In this document: positions 19,126 through 30,336 of the stretch, one piece after another
Numbering within the stretch: the stretch's first letter is position 1
Layout of the letters: each line of letters starts with the position of its first letter
Source: Variovorax davisae
GTDB lineage: Bacteria > Pseudomonadota > Gammaproteobacteria > Burkholderiales > Burkholderiaceae_C
DNA: 64,000 bases
Reading direction: 5' to 3'
Assembly (NCBI RefSeq): GCF_030316845.1
Contig: NZ_JASZYS010000001.1
Location: 682,001 to 746,000 of the forward strand
Notes under the pieces: model-generated
Databases searched by the model: none
Seen by the model: the letters and a program-made list of their open reading frames with translations, nothing else
Told to the model about the DNA's origin: nothing
Program-made: the position numbers and the translations under genes

Positions 19126-20406
19126 TCAGGCGCGCGGGTTCATCCAGCTGGTGGCGGGTGCCCGCCCGGCCAGATGCAGCGCCGCCGTCGCCGCCGGCGT
19201 CTCGGCCAGCAGCCGGCCACGCCGGTAGACCTTGAGCCGGGTCGCCCGCAGCCGGATCGCCTCGACCGGATCGCGCGCCTGCAGCAGCACGAAGCTGGCG
19301 TGGCAGCCGGCCTCCAGCCCATGGCCTTCGAGCTGCATCACCCGGGCGGCGTTGACGGTCACGGCATCGAAGCACTGCCGGATGCCGGCCTGGCTGGTCA
19401 TCTGGGCCACGTGCAGGCCCATGTGCGCGACCTCCAGCATGTCGCCCGAGCCCATGCCGTACCAGGGGTCCATCACGCAGTCGTGGCCGAAGGCGACGTT
19501 GACGCCGGCGGCCATCAGCTCGGGCACGCGGGTCATGCCGCGGCGCTTGGGGTAGCTGTCGTGGCGGCCCTGCAGCGTGATGTTGATCAGCGGGTTCGAC
19601 ACCACGGCGACGCCGCTCTCGGCGATCAGTGGCAGCAGCTTGCTGACGTAGTAGTTGTCCATCGAATGCATCGAGGTGCAGTGCGAGCCCGTGACCCGGC
19701 CCTGGAGGCCGAGCCGCTGGGCCTCGAAGGCCAGGGTCTCGATGTGGCGCGAGAGCGGGTCGTCGGATTCGTCGCAGTGCATGTCGACCAGCTTGCCGCG
19801 CTCGGCGGCGATCTCGCACAGCAGCTTCACGCTGGCGGCGCCGTCGGCCATCGTGCGTTCGAAGTGCGGAATGCCGCCGACCACGTCGACGCCCTTGTCG
19901 AGCGCGCGCTTCAGGTTGTCGACGCCGCCGGGCGAACGCAGCACGCCATCCTGCGGGAAGGCCACCAGCTGCAGGTCGAGGTAGGGCGCCACCCGGCGCT
20001 TGACTTCCAGCAGGGCGTCGACCGCCAACAGGCTGGCGTCGCTGGTGTCCACATGGCTGCGGATCGCCAGCAGCCCCTTGGCCACGGCCCAGTCGCAGTA
20101 GGCCAGCGCGCGCTCGATCAAGGCCTCGGCCTTGAGCAGCGGCTTGAGTTCGCCCCACAGCGCGATGCCTTCGAGCAGCGTCCCGCTCTGGTTGACGCGC
20201 GGCAGGCCGTAGCTCAGCGTGGCGTCCATGTGGAAGTGCGGGTCGACGAAGGGCGGGCTGAGCAGCAGGCCGCCGGCATCGAGGACCTCGCGGGCCGGCG
20301 CCTGGAGGCCCCGGGTGACTTCGACGATGCGGCCGTCGCGCACTGCCACCGACATGCCGGTGGCGCCGTCGGGCAGGGTGGCGTTGTGGACGAGGAGGTC
20401 GAGCAT
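19126..20406 (-). CDS. Amidohydrolase, cytosine deaminase (CodA) family
   Basis: Probable cytoplasmic deaminase of cytosine or a related base. The 426-residue protein shows the CodA metal-site signatures: HFH in VDPHFHMDATLSYG, HCDESDD with the catalytic Glu nearby, GSHCTSM, and GHDCVMDPWYGMG with the late Asp. The spacing follows E. coli CodA (about 427 residues). It is the last gene of a long operon with a nucleoside ABC transporter, upp and URC1/URC4, so conversion of imported cytosine to uracil is the natural role. Related enzymes act on isocytosine, creatinine or pterins, so the exact substrate is not settled. It starts six bases after the DUF411 stop. Confidence 0.88.
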   Translation of the reverse strand: MLDLLVHNATLPDGATGMSVAVRDGRIVEVTRGLQAPAREVLDAGGLLLSPPFVDPHFHMDATLSYGLPRVNQSGTLLEGIALWGELKPLLKAEALIERALAYCDWAVAKGLLAIRSHVDTSDASLLAVDALLEVKRRVAPYLDLQLVAFPQDGVLRSPGGVDNLKRALDKGVDVVGGIPHFERTMADGAASVKLLCEIAAERGKLVDMHCDESDDPLSRHIETLAFEAQRLGLQGRVTGSHCTSMHSMDNYYVSKLLPLIAESGVAVVSNPLINITLQGRHDSYPKRRGMTRVPELMAAGVNVAFGHDCVMDPWYGMGSGDMLEVAHMGLHVAQMTSQAGIRQCFDAVTVNAARVMQLEGHGLEAGCHASFVLLQARDPVEAIRLRATRLKVYRRGRLLAETPAATAALHLAGRAPATSWMNPRA

Positions 20407-20412
20407 CGTTGC

Positions 20413-20883
20413 CTATCCGTAGTGCCGATACACCTTCGCCCCGCCGCCACGGGTGAGCAGCAGCACGTCGAAGGCGTCCTTCCGGCCGCCGTAGGCCGGG
20501 CCGTCCATGCCGGGCGAGCCCACCGGCATGCCCGGCACCGCGAGTCCTATCGCGACCGGGCGCTCCTTCAGCAGCCGCCTGATTTCCGGCGCCGGCACAT
20601 GCCCCTCGATGGCGTAGCCGCCGACCAGGCCCGTGTGGCATGAGCCGAACTTGCGGTCGATGCCCAGGCGCTGGCGCGCCGCGTCGTTGCCCGCTTCATG
20701 GACCTGGACGGTGAAGCCGCTGCCTTCGAGGTGCGTGACCCAGTCCTGGCAGCAGCCGCAATTCGGGTCTTTCCAGACCTCGATCGCCGTCCGCGCGGCG
20801 CTGCCTTGCGCAAAGGCCGGTGCGAAGCCCAGGGCCAGCATGGCGGCCAGCACGCTGCGGCGGGTGTTCGGTGGTGTGTGCAT
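20413..20883 (-). CDS. Exported DUF411 family protein (putative metal-binding)
   Basis: A 156-residue secreted protein of the DUF411 family, often found near copper-resistance genes and presumed to bind metal. A signal peptide covers about 1-26 (NTRRSVLAAMLALGFAPAFAQ) and has a twin-Arg pair, so Tat export is possible. The core has the CGCC motif (KDPNCGCCQDWVTHL), a later GSCHT and a GHVPAPEIRRLL segment typical of the family. The start is the ATG at 20883; a longer frame upstream lacks a signal peptide. It sits between the permease gene and the CodA-like gene of a pyrimidine operon, an unexpected place. Confidence 0.85.
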   Translation of the reverse strand: MHTPPNTRRSVLAAMLALGFAPAFAQGSAARTAIEVWKDPNCGCCQDWVTHLEGSGFTVQVHEAGNDAARQRLGIDRKFGSCHTGLVGGYAIEGHVPAPEIRRLLKERPVAIGLAVPGMPVGSPGMDGPAYGGRKDAFDVLLLTRGGGAKVYRHYG

Positions 20884-20928
20884 CGATGGGGTCCTTCGCT
20901 TTCCTCGGCTTTCCATGATAGGACCCAT

Positions 20929-21852
20929 TCAGCGCTCGCCCTTGCGATAGGGCTTCATCAGCGCCTGGGGATAGCTGGCCTTGCGCGCGACCAGCACCAG
21001 CGCCAGGATCGACAGCAGGTAGGGCAGCATCAGGTAGAGCTGGTAGGGCAGCACGGCATCGCCCGACTGCTGCAGCCGCAGCTGCAGCGCATCGAAGAAG
21101 GCGAACAGCAGCGCGCCCAGCAGCGCCTTGCCCGGCCGCCAGGACGCGAACACCACCAGCGCCACGCAGATCCAGCCGCGGCCGTTGACCATGTTGAAGA
21201 AGAAGGCGTTGAAGGCCGACAGCGTGAGGAAGGAGCCCGCCACGCCCATCAGCGCCGAGCCGGCGACGATGGCGCCGGTGCGCGTGGCCGCGACCGACAC
21301 GCCCTGGCCCTCGGCCGCCTGCGGGTTCTCGCCGACCATGCGCACGGCCAGCCCGACCGGCGTGCGGTACAGCACCCAGCCGAGCAGCGGCACCAGCAGC
21401 AGCGCCAGCAGGGTGAGCGGCGTCTGCGCCGCCAGCACCGGCAGCTGCAGCCAGTCCATCGGCGCGAACGGCGTCACGGTCGGCGGCGTGTTGACCTTCG
21501 GGAAGCTCACGCGGTAGCCGTAGTAGCTCAGCGCGGTCGCCAGCAGCGTGATGCCCAGCCCCGACACATGCTGCGACAGCGCCAGGCCAACCGTCAGGAA
21601 GGCATGCAGCAGCCCGAACACGGCACCCGCCAGTGCCGCGACGCCGACCCCGGCCCACAGCGGTGCGCCGGCGTAGACCGCCAGCCAGCCGGTGAAGGCG
21701 CCGGCGACCATGATGCCCTCGATGCCGAGGTTCAGCACGCCGGCGCGCTCGCACAGCAGCACGCCCAGGGTGCCGAAGATCAGCGGCGTGGCGATGCGCA
21801 GCACCGCGACCCAGAACGAGGCGTTCGAGAGGATGTCGGCGATGTCGCTCAT
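20929..21852 (-). CDS. Nucleoside-type ABC transporter permease (YufQ/NupC-like)
   Basis: Second inner-membrane permease of the BMP-type importer. The 307-residue protein is almost entirely hydrophobic, with about eight predicted membrane segments. It has the family features LCERAGVLNLGIEGIMVAGAF near residues 33-53 and GENPQAAEGQGVSV, the coupling segment that contacts the ATPase. Its ATG overlaps the TGA of the other permease gene by four bases. With the ATPase, partner permease and binding protein upstream it forms a complete importer for nucleosides or bases, placed in a pyrimidine-catabolism operon. Confidence 0.9.
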   Translation of the reverse strand: MSDIADILSNASFWVAVLRIATPLIFGTLGVLLCERAGVLNLGIEGIMVAGAFTGWLAVYAGAPLWAGVGVAALAGAVFGLLHAFLTVGLALSQHVSGLGITLLATALSYYGYRVSFPKVNTPPTVTPFAPMDWLQLPVLAAQTPLTLLALLLVPLLGWVLYRTPVGLAVRMVGENPQAAEGQGVSVAATRTGAIVAGSALMGVAGSFLTLSAFNAFFFNMVNGRGWICVALVVFASWRPGKALLGALLFAFFDALQLRLQQSGDAVLPYQLYLMLPYLLSILALVLVARKASYPQALMKPYRKGER

Positions 21853-22910
21853 TTCAAGCGCACCCGATACTGCGTGAGGAGGGTGGCGACCAGCACCGCG
21901 ATCAGCGAGGCGGCGACGATCACGTCGGCGATGTAGGTCGGCACGCCGATCGCGCGGCTCATGGTGTCGGCGCCGACCAGCACGCCGGCCACGAACACGC
22001 CCGCCGCCAGCACGCCGAGCGGATGCAGCCCGGCCAGCATCGCGATCACGATGCCGCTGTAGCCGTAGCCGGGCGACATGTCGAGGGTGACGTAGCTGGT
22101 GCGCCCGGCGACCTCGATCGCGCCGGCGAGGCCGGCCAGGGCGCCCGACAGCAGCGCCACCCACACCACGGTGCGCGTCACCGGAACGCCGGCGAAGGCC
22201 GCGGCGCGGGCGTTGGCGCCGACGGCGCGGATGTCGAAGCCGATCACGGTGTACTTGAACAGCAGCCAGACCAGCACCGCCAGCCCGGCGGCCCACAGCA
22301 GCCCGGTGTGGATGCGGGTCTGGACGACCAGCTTGGCCAGTTCGAGCTCCGACTGCAGCGAGACGCTCTGCGGCCAGCCCATGGCGCTCGGGTCCTTCAT
22401 CGGCCCGTCGAGCATCGCCGAGACGCCGAGCAGGACGATGAAGTTGATCAGCAGCGTGGTCACCACCTCGTCGACGCCGAGCCGGCTCTTCATGAGCGCC
22501 GGCCCCAGCAGCAGCAGCGCGCCGGCGAGGGCGGCGGCGGCCATCATGAGCGGGAACAGCAGCCAGGCCGGCAGCTCGAAGCCGGTGCCGCCATGCAGGC
22601 CGCCGACCGCCACCGCGGCCAGCGCCCCGGCATAGAGCTGGCCTTCGGCGCCGATGTTGAAGAGCCGGGCCTTGAAGGCCACGGTGGCCGCCAGGCCGGT
22701 GAGGATCAGCGGCACGGCGCGGGTCAGGGTCTCGCTCCAGGCGAAGACCGAGCCGAAGCCGCCCTGCAGCAGCAGCGCATAGGTGCGGCCGACCGGGGCG
22801 CCGGCCCAGAGCACCAGCAGGGCGCTGACCAGCAGGGTGAACGCGACCGCGCCGACCGGCGCCAGCAGCAGCGCGGCGCGCGAGCTTCGATGCCGGCGCT
22901 CGAGCCTCAT
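21849..22910 (-). CDS. Nucleoside-type ABC transporter permease (YufP/NupB-like)
   Basis: First inner-membrane permease of the importer, 353 residues with about eight to ten membrane segments. The FKARLFNIGAEGQLYAGALAA segment (about 80-100), the SRLGVDEVVTTLLINFIV segment and the coupling helix region IRAVGANARAAAFAGV are characteristic of the BMP/ribose-type permease family. The N terminus is short and Arg-rich (MRLERRHRSSR). ATG at 22910 overlaps the ATPase stop by four bases, and its own stop overlaps the next permease start, so all three membrane-complex genes are translationally coupled. Confidence 0.9.
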   Translation of the reverse strand: MRLERRHRSSRAALLLAPVGAVAFTLLVSALLVLWAGAPVGRTYALLLQGGFGSVFAWSETLTRAVPLILTGLAATVAFKARLFNIGAEGQLYAGALAAVAVGGLHGGTGFELPAWLLFPLMMAAAALAGALLLLGPALMKSRLGVDEVVTTLLINFIVLLGVSAMLDGPMKDPSAMGWPQSVSLQSELELAKLVVQTRIHTGLLWAAGLAVLVWLLFKYTVIGFDIRAVGANARAAAFAGVPVTRTVVWVALLSGALAGLAGAIEVAGRTSYVTLDMSPGYGYSGIVIAMLAGLHPLGVLAAGVFVAGVLVGADTMSRAIGVPTYIADVIVAASLIAVLVATLLTQYRVRLK

Positions 22911-24448
22911 GAGCCCGCCATCGCCAGGCCGATGGCCTCGCGCGTCCAGGCGGCGGCGGGCCGCGGCTCGCCGAGCTGGCCGCCGTGCATCACGGCGACC
23001 CGGTCGCCCAGCGTCAGCACCTCGTCGAGGTCGTCGGAGATCAGCAGCACCGCCGCGCCGGCATCGCGCGCCGCGATCAGCTGCTGCTGCACATAGGCGA
23101 CGGCACCGATGTCCAGGCCCCAGGTCGGCTGGTGGGCGACGATCAGCCGCGGTATCCGCTTGTTCGCGCTGGCCGAGGCCGGCGCCATCAGCGCCCGGCC
23201 GAGGATCAGCTTCTGCATGTTGCCGCCCGACAGCGCCCGGGCCGGCGCCTCCAGCCCGGCGCCGCGCACGTCGTAGGCCTTCTCGACACTGCGCGCGTGG
23301 GCCTTGGCGGCGCCGCGGCGGACCCACAGCCAGCGCGAGAAGGCCCGGCTGCGCAGCCGCTCCGAGACCGCGTTCTCCCACACGGGCAGGTCGCCGACCA
23401 CGCCGACCGCATGGCGGTCCTCCGGGATTCGGGCCACGCCGCGCTGCACCAGCCGGGCCGGCGAGGGCGGCAGTTCGCGGCCCATCAGCCGGACCGTGCC
23501 GGCGCTGGCGCGCCGGGTGCCGCTCAGCAGTTCGGCCAGCGCCACCTGGCCATTGCCCGAGACGCCCGCGACCGCGACGATCTCGCCCGCGCGCAGCGTC
23601 AGGCTCACCTCCTGCAGGCGGTCATGGCCGCTGCCCGCGGTGCGCACGCGGTCGAGCACGCAGACCGCATCGCCGACCCGGCCGGCCGGACGGCGCACCG
23701 TGTGCTCGATCGCATGGCCGACCATCCACAGCGCCAGCTGCGCCTGCGTGGTGTCGCCGGCGCGGGCCTCGGCCACCAGCCGGCCGCCGCGCAGCACCGC
23801 GATCCGGTGCGACACCCGCAGCACCTCGGGCAGCTTGTGGCTGATGAAGATGATCGACAGGCCCTGGGCCACCATCTGGGCCAGGGTGTCGAACAGCGCC
23901 TCGCTCTCCTGCGGCGTCAGCACCGCCGTCGGCTCGTCGAGGATCAGGATGCGGGCGTCGCGGTACAGCGCCTTGAGGATCTCGACCCGTTGCCGTTCGC
24001 CGACCGACAGGCTGCCGACCTTGGCGTCGGGTTGCACCGGAAGGCCGAAGCGCTGCGCCACGTCCAGCAGCTTGGTCCGCGCTGTGCTGCGGCGCGAGAA
24101 GGGCTGCCAGAGCGGCTCGGTGCCCATCAGCACGTTGTCGAGCACGCTGAGGTTGTCGGCCAGCGTGAAATGCTGGTGCACCATGCCGATGCCGGCGGCC
24201 AGCGCCGCCTTCGGATTGCCCGGCGCCAGCGGCCGGCCGAAGGCCTCGATCTCGCCCGCGTCGGCCACGTAGTGCCCGAACAGGATCGACATCAGGGTCG
24301 ACTTGCCAGCGCCGTTTTCGCCGAGCAGGGCCAGCACCTCGCCGCCCTGCAGCGTGAGCGAGATGCCGTCGTTGGCCACCAGCGCGCCGAAGCGCTTGGT
24401 GATGCCGCGCAGCGACAGCACCGTCACCGGCGGCGCTGCGCCGCTCAC
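22907..24448 (-). CDS. Nucleoside-type ABC transporter ATP-binding protein (two ABC domains)
   Basis: Energising subunit of the importer, 513 residues with tandem ABC domains like YufO/NupA and RbsA. Domain 1 (about 7-245) has Walker A GENGAGKST, a signature VGERQRVEI and Walker B ILILDEPTAVLTPQE. Domain 2 (about 255-505) has a degenerate Walker A (GVSGNGQ) and signature LSGGNMQKLILGRAL. Its Walker B position reads LIVAHQPTWGLDIG, in which the usual Glu is replaced, as in many family members. The start is a GTG at 24448 that overlaps the binding-protein stop by four bases. Only domain 1 looks fully competent for hydrolysis. Confidence 0.92.
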   Translation of the reverse strand: MSGAAPPVTVLSLRGITKRFGALVANDGISLTLQGGEVLALLGENGAGKSTLMSILFGHYVADAGEIEAFGRPLAPGNPKAALAAGIGMVHQHFTLADNLSVLDNVLMGTEPLWQPFSRRSTARTKLLDVAQRFGLPVQPDAKVGSLSVGERQRVEILKALYRDARILILDEPTAVLTPQESEALFDTLAQMVAQGLSIIFISHKLPEVLRVSHRIAVLRGGRLVAEARAGDTTQAQLALWMVGHAIEHTVRRPAGRVGDAVCVLDRVRTAGSGHDRLQEVSLTLRAGEIVAVAGVSGNGQVALAELLSGTRRASAGTVRLMGRELPPSPARLVQRGVARIPEDRHAVGVVGDLPVWENAVSERLRSRAFSRWLWVRRGAAKAHARSVEKAYDVRGAGLEAPARALSGGNMQKLILGRALMAPASASANKRIPRLIVAHQPTWGLDIGAVAYVQQQLIAARDAGAAVLLISDDLDEVLTLGDRVAVMHGGQLGEPRPAAAWTREAIGLAMAGS

Positions 24449-25446
24449 TTGGCGGTCGACTTGGGCTGGCTGTCGTCCACCTTGACGGTGGTCTTGCCGG
24501 CCAGGATGTCGGCCTGCTTGGCTTTCACCTTGGCGACGATGTCGGCCGGCACCTTGGCCTCGAAGGTGCCGAGCGGCGCGAGTTCCGAGCCCTTGTGCTT
24601 CATCATCGAATAGGGGCCGTAGTCCTCGGCCGTGAACTTGCCTTCCTTCACCAGCTTGATCGCGCGGTCGGCCGAGGGCTCGAAGTTCCAGAGCGCGGAG
24701 GCGACCACGGTGTCGGGGTACTTGTCCTGGGTGTTGATCACGTTGCCGATGGCGAGCTTGCCTTTTTCCTTGGCCGCATCGCTGACGCCGAAGCGCTCGG
24801 CATACATCACGTCGGCGCCCTTGTCGATCATCGCGAAGGCGGCTTCCTTGGCCTTGGGCGGATCGAACCAGCTGTTGATGAAGCTGACGCTGAACTCGAC
24901 CTTCGGATTGGTCTCCTTGGCGCCGGCCATGAAGGCGTTCATGAGGCGGTTCACCTCGGGGATCGGAAAGCCGCCGACCATGCCGATCTTGTTGCTCTTG
25001 GTCATGCCGCCGGCGACCATGCCCGACAGGTAGGCCGGCTCCTGGATGTAGTTGTCGAACACCGAGAAGTTGGGCGCCTGCGGCTTCAGCGAGGAGCCCA
25101 TCAGGAAGGCGGTCTTGGGGAAGTCCTTGGCGACCTTGCGCGCCGCGGCCTCGACGCCGAAGACCTCGCCGAGGATGAGCTGGTTGCCGGCGGTCGCGTA
25201 CTCGCGCATCACGCGCTCGTAGTCGGCGTTGGCGACGTTCTCGGTCGCCGTGTACTCGATCTCGCCGCGCGCCTCGGCCGCCTTGAGCGCCTTGTGGATG
25301 CGCCCCACCCATTGCTGCTCGAACGGCACGGTGTACACCGCCGCCACCTTGAGCTTGGCCTGGGCCAGCGCGAGGCCCGGCGCCCCCACGGCGAGCGCGG
25401 CTGCGATGGCGACCGAACGGATGATCAGATGGCGGCGTAGGGACAC
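24445..25446 (-). CDS. BMP family nucleoside ABC transporter substrate-binding protein
   Basis: Periplasmic binding protein of the importer, 333 residues. A signal peptide covers about 1-28 (IIRSVAIAAALAVGAPGLALAQ); no lipobox Cys is present, so it is probably soluble. The mature protein has the BMP/Med/PnrA family pattern: KVAAVYTVPFEQQWVGRIHKAL, the repeated GSSLKPQAPNFSVF hinge area and YAERFGVSDAA. GTG at 25446 is the start, seven bases after AGGAG. It lies 26 bases downstream of upp. By context the ligand is a pyrimidine nucleoside or base; known family members bind purine or pyrimidine nucleosides or autoinducer-type sugars. Confidence 0.9.
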   Translation of the reverse strand: MSLRRHLIIRSVAIAAALAVGAPGLALAQAKLKVAAVYTVPFEQQWVGRIHKALKAAEARGEIEYTATENVANADYERVMREYATAGNQLILGEVFGVEAAARKVAKDFPKTAFLMGSSLKPQAPNFSVFDNYIQEPAYLSGMVAGGMTKSNKIGMVGGFPIPEVNRLMNAFMAGAKETNPKVEFSVSFINSWFDPPKAKEAAFAMIDKGADVMYAERFGVSDAAKEKGKLAIGNVINTQDKYPDTVVASALWNFEPSADRAIKLVKEGKFTAEDYGPYSMMKHKGSELAPLGTFEAKVPADIVAKVKAKQADILAGKTTVKVDDSQPKSTAK

Positions 25447-25472
25447 GGGAGACTCCTCGTTTCGAGTTGAAG

Positions 25473-26102
<630 letters not shown>

Positions 26103-26158
26103 GGATGTGGACGAAGGCGCGAGGGCGTTCTTGTCGTTGTGAAAAAAAGAGGTGAAGT

Positions 26159-28923
<2,765 letters not shown>

Positions 28924-29111
28924 TGCGGGCCCTCAAAAAACACAATGTACCGATGGCTCCCGCAACTGGCAAGCCGGCGCATACGCCATTTGCCGTAAAC
29001 CGCGGGTCGCCGCGGATCGGCCTGCCGCCACGGCACAATCCGCCGGTCTTCTTTTTTTGGCTGCGCCTGTAACCGGCCGCGGCCGTTGCGCGAATGTCAG
29101 AGAGAAGCCCG

Positions 29112-29663
29112 ATGGCGAAGAGCGAAGCGGAGCTGCGGCTGCACGGCTTGTTCGTGCGCGGGCTCGATGGCGACGCGGCCGCCTATCGCAGCTTCCTGGA
29201 GCAGCTTGCCTCGCACCTTCGCGCCTTCCTGGGCCGGCGCCTGTTCGGTTGGCCCGACGATGTCGAGGACCTGGTCCAGGAATGCCTTCTCGCCATGCAC
29301 AACCAGCGCCACACCTACCAGCCCGATCAGCCCCTCACCGCCTGGGTGCATGCGATCGCGCGCTACAAGATGATCGACCTGCTGCGGGCCCGGGCCGGGC
29401 GCGAGGCGCTGCACGAGCCGCTGGACGACGAGCTTGCCGTGTTCGCCGAGTCGGCCACCGAGGCCAGCGATGCGCGGCGCGACCTGGCGGGCCTGCTGGC
29501 GACGCTGCCGGACCGCCATCGGCTGCCGATCGTCCACACCCGGCTCGAAGGGCTGTCGGTCGCCGAAACCGCGCGCCTGACCGGGATGTCGGAATCGGCG
29601 GTCAAGGTGGGCGTCCATCGCGGCCTGAAGGCGCTGGCGCAGAAGATCAGGGGGGGCCGATGA
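29112..29663 (+). CDS. ECF-type RNA polymerase sigma factor
   Basis: Alternative sigma factor of 183 residues. Region 2 (about 20-90) contains [17 protein letters not shown] and the [19 protein letters not shown]-melting segment. Region 4 (about 120-175) has the helix-turn-helix [31 protein letters not shown] at 29112 has AGAGAAG five bases upstream; an in-frame ATG at 29094 is possible. The next gene, overlapping by four bases, encodes a membrane protein of the NrsF/DUF1109 type, the usual anti-sigma partner. The regulon is unknown. It is divergent from URC1 across about 190 bases. Confidence 0.92.
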   Translation: MAKSEAELRLHGLFVRGLDGDAAAYRSFLEQLASHLRAFLGRRLFGWPDDVEDLVQECLLAMHNQRHTYQPDQPLTAWVHAIARYKMIDLLRARAGREALHEPLDDELAVFAESATEASDARRDLAGLLATLPDRHRLPIVHTRLEGLSVAETARLTGMSESAVKVGVHRGLKALAQKIRGGR

Positions 29664-30301
29664 GAACCGACCAGCTGGTTGCCCTGCTGGCGGCCGACCC
29701 CGCCCCGGTGCGCCGGCGCGCGGTGTCGCGCCGGCTGGGGGTGGCGCTGGCGATCGCGCTGCCGGTCTCCGCGGCCTGGATGCTGCTGGCCTATGGCCTG
29801 CGGCGCGACCTGATCGAGGCCATGTTCTGGCCGATGTTCTGGGTCCGCCTGCTGTTCGGTGCCGGCGTCGCGCTGGCGGGCTTCGTGGTGGTGCAGCGGC
29901 TGGCGCGTCCGGGCGTGCAGGTGCGCGGCGCCTGGCTGGGGCTGGCGGCCCCGGTGCTGTTGATCTGGCTGCTGGCCCTGGTGGCGCTGCTCTCGGCGCC
30001 GGTCGAAGAGCGTGCGGCGCTGGTGATGGGCCACACCTGGCGAAGCTGCGCGATCGACATCGCCGTCGTGTCGCTGCCGGTGTTCGCGGCCCTGCTGTGG
30101 GCCCTCAAGGGCCTGGCGCCGACCCGGCCGGCGCTGGCGGGGGCGGCGGCCGGCGCGCTGGCCGGTGGCGCCGGGGCGATGGTTTACGCCCTCCATTGCC
30201 CGGAACTGGCGGCGCCGTACATCGCGGTCTGGTACGTGGCGGGCATCGCGCTGCCGGTGGTGGCCGGCGCCCTGATCGGGCCCCGGCTGCTGCGCTGGTG
30301 A
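29660..30301 (+). CDS. NrsF family (DUF1109) anti-sigma factor
   Basis: Inner-membrane anti-sigma factor expected to hold the upstream ECF sigma inactive. The 213-residue protein has a short cytoplasmic N terminus ([20 protein letters not shown]) typical of the family, then six predicted membrane helices. Two Cys stand out at C130 (WRSCAID) and C180 (ALHCPEL), the near-invariant pair of the family. As I recall, the equivalent pair in Caulobacter NrsF is needed for sensing heavy-metal stress. It overlaps the sigma gene by four bases (ATGA) and ends convergent with the next gene, 35 bases away. Confidence 0.88.
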   Translation: MRTDQLVALLAADPAPVRRRAVSRRLGVALAIALPVSAAWMLLAYGLRRDLIEAMFWPMFWVRLLFGAGVALAGFVVVQRLARPGVQVRGAWLGLAAPVLLIWLLALVALLSAPVEERAALVMGHTWRSCAIDIAVVSLPVFAALLWALKGLAPTRPALAGAAAGALAGGAGAMVYALHCPELAAPYIAVWYVAGIALPVVAGALIGPRLLRW

Positions 30302-30336
30302 GCCGGGGCGTCAAGGCCTTGGGGCGGCCGTGTGGC

